Shown here in pieces: positions 6,044-14,290 of a DNA stretch of 14,380 nucleotides (position 1 is its first letter; every line of letters starts with the position of its first letter). A model generated the notes under the pieces. The model saw only the letters and a list, made by a program, of their open reading frames with translations. It was not told the origin of the DNA and did no database searches. The DNA is from an uncultured Roseburia sp. (GTDB lineage Bacteria > Bacillota > Clostridia > Lachnospirales > Lachnospiraceae), in NCBI GenBank assembly GCA_910584215.1, contig CAJTYI010000082.1:1-14380 (forward strand), in the 5' to 3' direction. Made by a program: the position numbers and the translations under genes.

Positions 6044-7897
6044 ATGGACAAGTTAATTTTGAATCTGATCCACAGGCCGGAGATGGTTCCTGAGTATGCG
6101 GAGAAAGTGACCGGCCATGGAAAGACGGAGGATATCGGAAGAAAGGCGCTTTTGACAGAGTCTTTGGATATTTTTAAGGTGCAGCAGGAGGCGGCGCACA
6201 AGAACGGTTTAAAAACCACGATTCAGATGACGTATGCGAGTCTGTTTAACGACGAGGCGGTAGCCCTTGCAAAAGAGCATCACGAGACATACGGAGATGA
6301 GATCGCGCTCTCGCTTTTGGGGCTTCCCTGCAAGGAATTCCGGGACAAATACAAGACAAAGGATTTTTGTATCTGGATGTTCTCTATGGAGGACAAAAAG
6401 CAGATCGTCAACGATGTATTTGAAAAGTTTTATGAGCGGTTCGGGTTTTACCCCGAGTCGACCGGCTCTTATTATATGGATGCAGAGCTGACAAATTATA
6501 TCAAAGAGAAATATCCGATGGTGAAATGCGCGGTTGCCACCTGCTGGGAAGAGGGGCCGAAAGCCTATCACACCTGCAACAATTCATGGTACACGCTGTT
6601 TGACGGCGGTCCTTGGGCTCCATGGATTCCTTCAAAGCAGAATACCCATGCGCCGGCGGCCAACGAGGCGGAGGACAGCGGCATCGTTGCCATTCCGCAT
6701 CTGTCCCGTGATCTGATCGCGTGTTATGACGGCAACGGTTCCAACTTTGGCACACATCCGCAGAATGTGCTGCGCGGAATGATTTATGATTCTAAGACCT
6801 GGGAATACCCGTATCTTTACAATCTGATCGATCAGTACCGCGATCTGGCCAAATATAACAACGGCTACGCCTACAATATGATGTTTGTCGGGCCGGGCTG
6901 GATGAATAAAATGGGGCGCTGGGAGGCTCCGTATGAGCTTTTGAAGAAGTCCTACGAGGACGGCTGCGCCTACTATGGGCAGTTAAAGAAAGAGGACAAG
7001 TTAATGGACCTCACAATGGCAGAGTTTGCTGACTATTACCGCGGGAAGAAGCGTTACACCGAGCCGGAGTGCGCGCTCTGGAGGGACATTCTCTATGGTT
7101 CTGATAAACAGGTGTTTTGGTACTGCGACCCATATTTAAGGGCGTGTGTCAACATGGACCAGGGTGGTGCCATTGTAGATTTGCGTCCCTATGCGGCGAA
7201 GTTAAAATGGGAAGTCGGCATCGGCACCAAACATGTACAGGATGCCTCCTATCCATTTTTGATTCAGGAGAAATACCGCGCCGGATATTTTACCCACTAT
7301 GCCGGGGAAGGCACCGTAAGGAGCGCAAAAGTCTGCTATAACGGCGAGGAAGTAGATCTGTGTCTGTGCCGCACCAAGGCTCATTTTTCTGAGGAAAAGG
7401 ATGCGGAGGGCAAGATCACAAGAATATTGACGCTCGACCCGGTTGAGATCGAGTTTGACGGTCTGACGGTGAAGCTTCAGACAAAAGAATACTTTGAAGA
7501 GGGCGGCAGCAATATCCGCATTGAGCGCAAGATCTTAGAGATGAGCGATCCGTCCGCCAAGGTGGAGATCAATGAATATATCGTCGCATGTTACGGCACG
7601 ACCGAATATCCCGAGGACATGTCAGGCATAACCTTAGAGGCGATAGGGGACGGCAAAAAAGAGAGTATTGTTTATGAATATAAGTGCCGTGAAGCCGCCG
7701 TTGCGGGGGCAAAAGAGGTTAGCGCCGTAATTCCCGCCATTGAAACAAAAGTATCTCTGACTGCGAAAGATACTGCTGCGGAGGGTTATATCCGAGAGGG
7801 CTATGCGTTCTCCCCTATGTTTACGCTGGGTTACAAAAAAACAATGGCTGATAAGGAGGTATTTACCACATGGCTCAATCTGGAAAAGGCAAATTAA
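6044..7897 (+). CDS. Uncharacterised 617-residue protein, possible carbohydrate-active (beta/alpha)-barrel enzyme
   Basis: I do not recognise a characterised function. The protein is cytoplasmic in appearance, with no signal peptide or membrane segment. The N-terminal half reads like a (beta/alpha)-barrel of the glycoside hydrolase/deacetylase kind, with acidic and aromatic clusters: STGSYYMDAEL (139-149), CWEEGPKAYHTC, NSWYTLFDGGPWAPWIPS, NTHAPAANE (about 200-208) and IPHLSRD (217-223). The C-terminal part, from about residue 400, looks beta-rich. From memory it resembles proteins annotated DUF3863/DUF3864, known mainly from Bacteroidetes structures; I cannot verify this. GTGAGGA precedes the ATG. 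It lies between the importer and the beta-galactosidase, and its end overlaps the zinc-ribbon gene by 28 bases. A role in processing the imported oligosaccharide, such as removing a decoration, is inference. Confidence 0.85.
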   Translation: MDKLILNLIHRPEMVPEYAEKVTGHGKTEDIGRKALLTESLDIFKVQQEAAHKNGLKTTIQMTYASLFNDEAVALAKEHHETYGDEIALSLLGLPCKEFRDKYKTKDFCIWMFSMEDKKQIVNDVFEKFYERFGFYPESTGSYYMDAELTNYIKEKYPMVKCAVATCWEEGPKAYHTCNNSWYTLFDGGPWAPWIPSKQNTHAPAANEAEDSGIVAIPHLSRDLIACYDGNGSNFGTHPQNVLRGMIYDSKTWEYPYLYNLIDQYRDLAKYNNGYAYNMMFVGPGWMNKMGRWEAPYELLKKSYEDGCAYYGQLKKEDKLMDLTMAEFADYYRGKKRYTEPECALWRDILYGSDKQVFWYCDPYLRACVNMDQGGAIVDLRPYAAKLKWEVGIGTKHVQDASYPFLIQEKYRAGYFTHYAGEGTVRSAKVCYNGEEVDLCLCRTKAHFSEEKDAEGKITRILTLDPVEIEFDGLTVKLQTKEYFEEGGSNIRIERKILEMSDPSAKVEINEYIVACYGTTEYPEDMSGITLEAIGDGKKESIVYEYKCREAAVAGAKEVSAVIPAIETKVSLTAKDTAAEGYIREGYAFSPMFTLGYKKTMADKEVFTTWLNLEKAN

Positions 7898-8088
7898 ACT
7901 ACAGATGTCCGTCCTGCTTTATGCGCGACCTTGATATTGATATGTTTTACGACAAAGAGAAAAAAGAGTATTATTGTCTGCGCTGTCAGTACAGCGGAAC
8001 GGAAGAGGATGTTTTAGAAAAAAATGAGATGATACGTTTCCGTTATCGCGATATGATGAAGCGCTTTGACAAATTTGACTTCGACTAA
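7870..8088 (+). CDS. Small zinc-ribbon protein, function unknown
   Basis: This 72-residue protein has two CxxC pairs, CPSC (13-16) and CLRC (36-39). The 19-residue gap between them fits a single four-cysteine zinc ribbon. The C-terminal third is charged and rich in Met, Arg, Asp and Phe (FRYRDMMKRFDKFDFD), likely a short helix. A near-perfect ribosome binding site, AAGGAGGT (7853-7860), lies 9 bases upstream, inside the end of the 617-residue gene. The first 28 bases overlap that gene in another frame. The strong site and cysteine spacing make this a real gene. The overlap implies co-expression with the 617-residue protein and suggests a partnership or regulatory role, but the function is unknown. 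Such ribbons can bind nucleic acid or protein. Confidence 0.82.
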   Translation: MAQSGKGKLNYRCPSCFMRDLDIDMFYDKEKKEYYCLRCQYSGTEEDVLEKNEMIRFRYRDMMKRFDKFDFD

Positions 8089-8097
8089 ACGGATAGG

Positions 8098-8143
8098 GGC
8101 TGTCATATGGGACTTCCCGCAGGGAAACTTCCACCTGGCAGCC
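8098..8143 (+). terminator. Possible weak terminator or stem-loop before the beta-galactosidase gene
   Basis: GGCTGTC (8098-8104) pairs with GGCAGCC (8137-8143), including one G-U pair. Inside it, TTCCC (8114-8118) pairs with GGGAA (8122-8126) around a GCA loop. The following TTGTTGTATT is only moderately T-rich. It begins 10 bases after the zinc-ribbon stop and may reduce read-through into the next gene. Confidence 0.4.
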
Positions 8144-8237
8144 TTGTTGTATTACTTCCATAGATGATGAAAGCGGGATTACAATTGAAACAGAGAATAG
8201 GATAAAAAATAGGAAAGGTATAAAGCGGATAGATAAT

Positions 8238-11200
8238 ATGTCATTTGATTATAAAAAACTGGCCGATGTCCATTATTTTAAAGAAAACCGAATGGCGGCG
8301 CATGCGGATTTTGTGTGCTACCGCAACTGGGACGAGGCAGCCGCGCGGTATGCGGATTTGCCGGATGTGTTGGGGAAAAACAGCAGTTTCCGTATGTTTC
8401 TGGACGGGGATTTTTACTTCCACTATGCGAAGAATGAGGCGCAGACGATTCCGGGATTTGAGGCGGACGATTTTGATTGCAGAAGCTGGGATACGATAAA
8501 AGTTCCGGCCCACATCCAGATGGAAGGGTATGATATCCCCCAGTATGCCAATGTGCAGTATCCGTGGGACGGTCATGAGGAGATCTGGACGACACAGATG
8601 CCCACCGCGTTTAATCCGACGGCCTGCTATGTCAAATATTTTACCATACCGCGCGATTGGGAGGGACAGCCGGTCTTTATCTCCTTTCAGGGAGCGGAGA
8701 GCGCGCTGGCTGTCTGGTTGAACGGGCATTATATTGGATTTAGCCAGGACAGTTTTTCTCCGGCCGAGTTTGACCTGACGCCGTATCTTTGCGCGGGGGA
8801 AAATAAGCTGGCGGTCAAAGTCTTTAAATGGACGGTTGGGAGTTGGTGCGAAGATCAGGATTTCTTCCGCTTTTCCGGCCTTTACCGCAGCGTGTATCTT
8901 TACACCGTGCCGAATCTGCATGTGGAGGATTTGCGGCTTTGCCCGCAGGTGGAAGAAGATTTGATGACAGCGTCGCTTGCTGTCGGTTATACTGTGATGG
9001 AGAATGGAAAGGGCGTCGGCGCGGTGACGGATGGAACCGTGGAGCACGGCGCGCAGGCAGCCGGAAATCTGTCGATGGAGCTTGTGGAGCTGGGGCGGCT
9101 CGACGAAGAGGGGAGCCGATACGCGGGCGCTAAGGCAAAGGTAATTTGGAAGAGCGTGGTGCCTGCGAGTGAGACAAGCGTTTCGGTATCTGTTGAGAGG
9201 CCGTTGCTATGGAGCGCGGAGGAGCCGCATCTCTACGAGCTGCGCGTGGAAGTCAAGGATGAGTCGGGAACGCTCTTAGAAGTCTTTTCCCAGCGCTTTG
9301 GCTTCCGCCGCTTCGAGATGAAAGACGGCATTATGCAGTTAAACGGCCGGCGGATTGTGTTTAAGGGCGTCAACCGCCATGAGTTTAGCGCGGAGCATGG
9401 GCGCGTCGTAAGCCTTGCGGAGACGCTTTTGGATGTGGAGACTATGAAGCGCAACAATATCAACGCCGTCCGCACCAGCCACTATCCTAACAGCTCCGGT
9501 ATCTACGAACTCTGCGACCGCTATGGGCTTTATATGATCGCCGAGAATAACTTAGAGTCACACGGCTGCTGGGATGCCGGTATTTTCCGCAAAAATGCGC
9601 CTGCCGATATGGTGGTTCCCGGTGACAATGAAAACTGGACCGACCGGATGTTGGACCGTGTCAACAGTTGTTACCAGAGAGACAAGAATCACCCGGCAAT
9701 CCTAATGTGGTCCTGCGGCAACGAAGCCTACGGCGGCAAAGTCATTTATCAGATGGCAGAGAAGTTCCGCGCGCTCGATAAGAGCCGGCTCGTGCACTAT
9801 GAAGGCGTGTATAATGACCGCCGCTACAATGATTCCAGCGATATGGAGAGCCAGATGTATCCAAGCGTTGAGCGCATCAAAGAGTTTCTCGCACACGACA
9901 AAGCGAAGCCATTTATCTGCTGTGAGTACGCTCATGCGATGGGCAATTCCTTAGGCGCCCTGCACAAATATACCGATCTGACGGATTGCGAACCGCGCTA
10001 CCAGGGCGGCTTTATCTGGGATTATATCGATCAATCCATTTTAAAGAAAAATCGCTATGGGGAGGAATTTCAAGCTTACGGCGGAGATTTTCTGGAACGC
10101 CCGGCGGATTATAATTTCAGCGGCAACGGCATCTGTTATGCAGACGGCAGAAAACCGTCGCCCAAGATGCAGGAAGTAAAGTTTGATTATCAAAACATCA
10201 GCATTTTATTTGCGGAAAAACAGTTCACCGTGATTAACAAAAATCTGTTTGTCAATACGGATGGTTATGATTGTTATGTATTGTTGCAAAAAGACGGTAT
10301 TTTTGTCGAACGCGTGAAAGTCGATGCCGCAGTGCAGCCGCTGGAGCGGCAGACGTTTGAGATTCCGGAGGAGATTCAGGACAGATTGGATACCAATCAA
10401 GCCTTGCCGCCGGAGATTCAGGCGGAGTATGCGCTGACCGTCTCTTTTGTGTTAAAGCGTGATATGCTTTGGGCCGCGGCGGGTCATGAGGTGGCGTTTG
10501 GACAAAAGATTTATAAGAGAGATCAAGGGCCTGTCCGCAGCGTTCCGGGCAAAAGGCTTTGCGTGATACACGGCAAATGGAATCTCGGTGTAAAGGGCGA
10601 CGGCTTTCATGTAATGTTTTCCTACAACAGCGGCGGTCTTGTCTCCTACCGCTGGATGGGCAGGGAGATGATCGAAAAGATGCCGATGCCGAATTTCTGG
10701 CGCGCGCCGATTGACAACGACGCGGGTTCAAGACTGCCGTCAAAGATGGCTCAGTGGAAGATTGCCAGCATGTATATCGGGTTTGGCAGCACAGGGTTAT
10801 TTGAGTACCAGCCGCCGCAGGTGGAGGAAAACGGGGAGACGGTGTCAATCACGTACACCTATTATATGCCGACGACGCCGGCGGCTCAATGTACGGTTAA
10901 ATATACGGTATGGCCGGACGGAACCGTGGAGACGGCCATGCACTACGACCCTCTGCCCCAGTTGGGCGATATGCCTGAGTTTGGCATGATGTTTCAGTTG
11001 AATGCGGATTATGACAGACTAGAATGGTACGGACTGGGACCGGAGGAGACGTATGCCGACCGGCAAAAAGGAGCGAAGCTCGGCATTTACCGAAACAGGG
11101 TGGCCGATAATCTGGCACAGTATCTTGTCCCGCAGGAGTGCGGAAACAAAGTAGGCGTGCGCTATGCAAAGCTGACCAACGCCAGGGGCGAGGGCATCTT

Positions 11201-11429
11201 ATTTGAGGGCGATGAAATGTCGTTTTCCGCGCTGCCCTACACGCCGCACGAGCTGGAAAATGCCATGCATGCTTACGAACTGCCGCCTGTCCACCACACG
11301 GTGGTGCGCACGGCGCTCGCGCAGCTCGGCGTGGGCGGCGACGATAGCTGGGGCGCGCCGGTGCACCCGGAGTATCATATTGATGTGACAAAGCCGCTAG
11401 ACTTTACTTTCCGGTTTCGCGGAATATAA
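8238..11429 (+). CDS. lacZ: Beta-galactosidase, glycoside hydrolase family 2 (LacZ type)
   Basis: This 1063-residue enzyme hydrolyses terminal beta-galactosides and releases galactose. Its length and architecture match the large LacZ-type GH2 enzymes. An N-terminal jelly-roll domain contains NVQYPWDGHEEIW, GFSQDSFSPAEFDLT and FFRFSGLYRSVYL. Immunoglobulin-like domains follow. The TIM barrel starts near NGRRIVFKGVNRHEF and contains INAVRTSHYP and LYMIAENNLESHG. The acid/base Glu is residue 496 in MWSCGNEA, and the nucleophile Glu is residue 563 in FICCEYAHAMGNS. The C-terminal region is the usual beta-sandwich of LacZ. There is no signal peptide, so it acts in the cytoplasm. The ribosome binding site is weak: AGGAAAGG (8211-8218) is 19 bases from the ATG. 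A galacto-oligosaccharide substrate is inferred from the GH53 and galK neighbours. Confidence 0.96.
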   Translation: MSFDYKKLADVHYFKENRMAAHADFVCYRNWDEAAARYADLPDVLGKNSSFRMFLDGDFYFHYAKNEAQTIPGFEADDFDCRSWDTIKVPAHIQMEGYDIPQYANVQYPWDGHEEIWTTQMPTAFNPTACYVKYFTIPRDWEGQPVFISFQGAESALAVWLNGHYIGFSQDSFSPAEFDLTPYLCAGENKLAVKVFKWTVGSWCEDQDFFRFSGLYRSVYLYTVPNLHVEDLRLCPQVEEDLMTASLAVGYTVMENGKGVGAVTDGTVEHGAQAAGNLSMELVELGRLDEEGSRYAGAKAKVIWKSVVPASETSVSVSVERPLLWSAEEPHLYELRVEVKDESGTLLEVFSQRFGFRRFEMKDGIMQLNGRRIVFKGVNRHEFSAEHGRVVSLAETLLDVETMKRNNINAVRTSHYPNSSGIYELCDRYGLYMIAENNLESHGCWDAGIFRKNAPADMVVPGDNENWTDRMLDRVNSCYQRDKNHPAILMWSCGNEAYGGKVIYQMAEKFRALDKSRLVHYEGVYNDRRYNDSSDMESQMYPSVERIKEFLAHDKAKPFICCEYAHAMGNSLGALHKYTDLTDCEPRYQGGFIWDYIDQSILKKNRYGEEFQAYGGDFLERPADYNFSGNGICYADGRKPSPKMQEVKFDYQNISILFAEKQFTVINKNLFVNTDGYDCYVLLQKDGIFVERVKVDAAVQPLERQTFEIPEEIQDRLDTNQALPPEIQAEYALTVSFVLKRDMLWAAAGHEVAFGQKIYKRDQGPVRSVPGKRLCVIHGKWNLGVKGDGFHVMFSYNSGGLVSYRWMGREMIEKMPMPNFWRAPIDNDAGSRLPSKMAQWKIASMYIGFGSTGLFEYQPPQVEENGETVSITYTYYMPTTPAAQCTVKYTVWPDGTVETAMHYDPLPQLGDMPEFGMMFQLNADYDRLEWYGLGPEETYADRQKGAKLGIYRNRVADNLAQYLVPQECGNKVGVRYAKLTNARGEGILFEGDEMSFSALPYTPHELENAMHAYELPPVHHTVVRTALAQLGVGGDDSWGAPVHPEYHIDVTKPLDFTFRFRGI

Positions 11430-11458
11430 AATCACACCGGAAATCAGATGCAAAATTA
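11430..11458 (+). other. Degenerate remnant of the repeat unit after the beta-galactosidase gene
   Basis: TCAGATGCAAAATTAAAAAACCAG (shown here as TCAGATGC at 11444-11451 plus an A/T-rich spacer) lines up with the right end and spacer of a full unit, TCCAGATGCGGAACTC. This suggests an older, partly decayed end of a fourth unit on the left of the array. Confidence 0.35.
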
Positions 11459-11762
11459 AAAAACCAGCATCTGGAAAAGAAAGAGCCCAGAACAATTACG
11501 GGACGAAGAGGCCGGAATTGTTCTGTTGAAAAGGGCGCAAGAAGTCCAGATGCGGAACTCAAAAACCAGCATCTGGAGGGAAAGAGCCCAGAACAATTAC
11601 GGGACGAAGAGGCCGGAATTGTTCTGCTGAAAAGGGCTCGTGAAGTCCAGATGCGGAACTCAAAAACCAGCATCTGGAGGGAAAGAGCCCAGAACAATTA
11701 CGGGACGAAGAGGCCGGAATTGTTCTGTTGAAAAGGGCTCGTGAAGTCCAGATGCGGAACTC
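11459..11762. repeat. Three tandem 101/102-bp palindromic repeat units
   Basis: The units are 11459-11560 (102 bp), 11561-11661 and 11662-11762 (101 bp each). Units 2 and 3 differ at a single base (C at 11627, T at 11728); unit 1 is more diverged. Each unit folds on itself through nested arms. In unit 1 these are GCATCTGGA (11467-11475) with TCCAGATGC (11545-11553), AGAACAATT (11489-11497) with AATTGTTCT (11516-11524), and an inner CGG/CCG. GAGCCC pairs with GGGCTC in units 2 and 3; unit 1 has GGGCGC there. Neighbouring units can pair instead through TCCAGATGC and GCATCTGGA across a 15-base spacer. There are no spacers of CRISPR type, no target-site duplication and no steady reading frame, since 101 is not a multiple of 3. 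The array ends 8 bases before the GH53 ribosome binding site. Confidence 0.93.
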
Positions 11763-11778
11763 AAATATAGGAGGCCAT

Positions 11779-12903
11779 ATGCTGCAATTTGTGAAAGGGA
11801 TGGATTTGTCCACACTGCAGGAACTTGAGCGGTGCGGTGCAAAGTATTATGACAACGGGCAAGAGACCGATATCCTGGAGATTATGAGACGGTATGATGT
11901 CGACACCGTGCGTCTGCGTGTTTGGAATAATCCGTGGTCGGAGTCGGGACAATCTTACGGCGCGGGAGAAAATGACGTAAAAACGACGCTGGCGATCGCC
12001 AAAAAGGTGACGGAGGCAGGATTTGGCGTTCTGCTTAATTATCACTACAGTGATTTTTGGGCGGACCCAGGCAAACAGATTAAGCCTAAGGCATGGAAAA
12101 ATTATGGAGTGGAGGAGCTTAAGCGGGCGGTTTACGATTTTACATTGGAGACGACGAATCTGTTTTTGGATGAGCATGTCAATATTACAATGATTCAGGT
12201 GGGAAATGAGCTCTCGAACGGTCTGCTCTGGCCCGAAGGGCAGTATCCGAATTATGACAATATTGCCGCCTTTGTCAGCGCGGGTATCCGGGCCGTGCGG
12301 GCGGCGCAGGAAGCGCACGGGATGAAAAAAATTCCGATTATGATTCATCTCGATAACGGCGGCAAAAATGAGCTGTACCGCGACTGGTTTGACCATTATA
12401 TTGAGCGCGGGGAGGACTTTGATATCATCGGACTTTCCTATTATCCGTTTTGGCATGGCACGTTACAGATGCTGGAGGATAATATGAACGATATCGCAGA
12501 GCGCTATGGCAAAGAGCTGATTGTAGCCGAGGTATCGATGGGTTACACCATGGAAGATTACAAATCTTATGAAAAATTGGACGATAAAGAGCGCAAAGGC
12601 TATGCGACTAGGCGGGAGCTGATTGAAAAGATCGAGTACCCCATGACAAAACAGGGACAGCTCGATTTTACGAAAGATTTTTTGCATCGCATTACCCATA
12701 TCAAAGGCAATGCCGGGAGAGGATTTTTCTGGTGGGAACCTGCGTGGATTCCGGTTGCGGGTTCCGGCTGGGCAACTAGGGAGTCTTTAGCGTATATGGG
12801 AGATCCGGGCCCATGCGGCAATGAGTGGGCCAATCAGGCGCTGTTTGATTACGAGGGGAATGTCAATCCGGCTTTCGCCTACATCCGCGATTTTCAGCCT
12901 TGA
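11779..12903 (+). CDS. Arabinogalactan endo-beta-1,4-galactanase, glycoside hydrolase family 53, cytoplasmic
   Basis: This 374-residue enzyme cleaves internal beta-1,4-galactosyl bonds of galactan or its oligomers. Family hallmarks in order are VKGMDLSTLQELE, the YDVDTVRLRVWNNP segment, LLNYHYSDFWADPGKQIKP, the acid/base Glu at residue 144 in IQVGNELSNGLLWP, and the nucleophile Glu at residue 251 in LIVAEVSMGYT. WWEPAWIP lies near the C-terminus. I chose ATG 11779 because TAGGAGG (11769-11774 area) sits just before it. A TTG at 11728 in the same frame would add 17 residues encoded by the repeat and is unlikely. Family members are usually secreted, but this one has no signal peptide, so it should act on imported oligosaccharides. 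It lies between the beta-galactosidase and galactokinase genes. Confidence 0.93.
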   Translation: MLQFVKGMDLSTLQELERCGAKYYDNGQETDILEIMRRYDVDTVRLRVWNNPWSESGQSYGAGENDVKTTLAIAKKVTEAGFGVLLNYHYSDFWADPGKQIKPKAWKNYGVEELKRAVYDFTLETTNLFLDEHVNITMIQVGNELSNGLLWPEGQYPNYDNIAAFVSAGIRAVRAAQEAHGMKKIPIMIHLDNGGKNELYRDWFDHYIERGEDFDIIGLSYYPFWHGTLQMLEDNMNDIAERYGKELIVAEVSMGYTMEDYKSYEKLDDKERKGYATRRELIEKIEYPMTKQGQLDFTKDFLHRITHIKGNAGRGFFWWEPAWIPVAGSGWATRESLAYMGDPGPCGNEWANQALFDYEGNVNPAFAYIRDFQP

Positions 12904-12908
12904 CATAT

Positions 12909-12926
12909 AAAACAGAATCTGTTTTT
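12909..12926 (+). terminator. Possible minor stem-loop between GH53 and galK
   Basis: AAAACAG (12909-12915) pairs with CTGTTTT (12919-12925) around an AAT loop, and one more T follows. The stem is short and A/T-rich, so at most a weak attenuator. Confidence 0.25.
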
Positions 12927-12989
12927 AATGGGAAGTGGTAAAGCGATACGAAATGGTTACCCATATTTATGATAAATGAGGAGGGGCTT

Positions 12990-14159
12990 ATGGTTTGGGA
13001 AAAGGTACTGGAAAAGTTTAAAGAAATATTTGGCAGTGAGGGAGAAATCGGCGTCTACTTTGCGCCGGGCCGCGTCAATATGATCGGTGAGCACACCGAT
13101 TACAACGGCGGCCACGTTTTTCCGTGTGCGCTCACGATCGGGACATACGGCGTAGCGCGCAGGCGCGACGATCAAAAACTGCGGTTTTACTCGATGAATT
13201 TTGACCACCTTGGCGTGATCGAATCGTCTGTTGAGCATTTGACGCCGGAAAAAGAGGCCGACTGGACCAATTATCCAAAGGGTGTGATCTGGGCGTTCGG
13301 AGAGAAAGGTATGAAAGTGGAACAGGGTATGGACTTGGTGCTGTTTGGCAATATTCCCAACGGTTCCGGGCTCTCCTCGTCGGCTTCCGTGGAAGTTCTC
13401 ACCGGCTTTATCCTGCGCGATATGTTCGGGTTTGACGTGACGAACCAGGATTTGGCGCTGATCGGCCAATATTCGGAAAACAATTTTAACGGCGTCAACT
13501 GTGGCATTATGGACCAGTTTGCGATTGCCATGGGCAAACAGGGGCATGCGATCTTTCTCGACACGGCGACGCTGAAATACGAATATGCGCCGATCAAATT
13601 GGAAAACGCCAAAATCGTAATCTCCTGCAGCAATAAAAAGCGCGGCCTGGGAGATTCTAAATATAACGAGCGGCGCGCGGAGTGCGAGCGGGCGCTGGCC
13701 ATGCTGCAAGAGACCGTCAACATAAATTCACTCGGAGCATTGACCTGGGATGAGTTTGAGCAATATAAAGATGTTATCCAGGATGATATCTGCAGAAAAC
13801 GCGCCAAACATGCGGTCTATGAGAACCAGCGCACCATCCAGGCGGTAGAAGATTTAAAAAATAACAATCTGGCAGACTTTGGACAGTTGATGAATGAGTC
13901 CCATGTTTCATTGCGTGACGACTATGAGGTCACCGGCATCGAGCTTGACACGTTGGTGGAGGAAGCCTGGAAAATCGACGGCGTCATCGGCTCGCGCATG
14001 ACGGGCGCAGGGTTTGGAGGCTGTACGGTGAGTATTGTAAAAAATGAGGCGGTTGATCAATTCATCGAAAAAGTGGGAAGTGCGTATAAAGATAAGATTG
14101 GATATGCGGCAGACTTTTATGTGGTGGAGATCGGAGATGGACCCGTAAGGCTGGCGTAA
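12990..14159 (+). CDS. galK: Galactokinase
   Basis: This 389-residue GHMP-family kinase phosphorylates alpha-galactose to galactose-1-phosphate, the entry step of the Leloir pathway. All family motifs are present. The galactokinase signature APGRVNMIGEHTDYNGG includes Arg 28. The ATP-binding loop is PNGSGLSSSAS, the catalytic Asp is residue 175 in CGIMDQF, and the C-terminal motif is SRMTGAGFGGCTVSIV. I chose ATG 12990 because GAGGAGGGG (12978-12986) precedes it by a few bases. An ATG at 12969 would lie upstream of that site. It is 86 bases after the GH53 gene and probably in the same transcript. galT and galE are not in the window. The length is normal, with no sign of damage. Confidence 0.97.
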   Translation: MVWEKVLEKFKEIFGSEGEIGVYFAPGRVNMIGEHTDYNGGHVFPCALTIGTYGVARRRDDQKLRFYSMNFDHLGVIESSVEHLTPEKEADWTNYPKGVIWAFGEKGMKVEQGMDLVLFGNIPNGSGLSSSASVEVLTGFILRDMFGFDVTNQDLALIGQYSENNFNGVNCGIMDQFAIAMGKQGHAIFLDTATLKYEYAPIKLENAKIVISCSNKKRGLGDSKYNERRAECERALAMLQETVNINSLGALTWDEFEQYKDVIQDDICRKRAKHAVYENQRTIQAVEDLKNNNLADFGQLMNESHVSLRDDYEVTGIELDTLVEEAWKIDGVIGSRMTGAGFGGCTVSIVKNEAVDQFIEKVGSAYKDKIGYAADFYVVEIGDGPVRLA

Positions 14160-14290
14160 AACTGACCCGTAAAGCGAATGTACAAATAGTATAGGTTATT
14201 AGCCATTGTTTTGTCTGAATAAGTATACCTATGTGCTGCATATTTATTCTATCGTAAACTTATAAAAACTTTTTCTTTTTCACAAGGTAA
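14160..14290 (+). other. Gap after galK, AT-rich, no clear terminator
   Basis: An imperfect inverted repeat, ATAGGTTATT (14191-14200) with AATA (14218-14221) and ACCTAT (14227-14232), has five unpaired bases in the right arm. No T-run follows it directly. Runs of T at 14270-14280 come 40 bases later, so I do not call a terminator with confidence. Confidence 0.3.

Noticed and set aside
8241..9047. 268-codon minus-strand frame opposite the beta-galactosidase gene
   Set aside because: It is a shadow of the well-supported GH2 gene; no start context and no recognisable domain. The 250-codon minus-strand frame opposite galK is rejected for the same reason.
11459..11762. CRISPR array
   Set aside because: Units are long, contiguous and nearly identical throughout, with no variable spacers and no cas genes nearby.
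11728..11778. TTG start giving the GH53 protein 17 extra residues from the repeat
   Set aside because: The ATG at 11779 has a strong ribosome binding site directly upstream and the GH53 domain starts right after it; the extra residues come from the last repeat unit.
11404..11842. Minus-strand reading frames with repeated peptides across the repeat array
   Set aside because: They only reflect the tandem DNA repeat read in shifting frames, have no ribosome binding sites and run opposite to all real genes.
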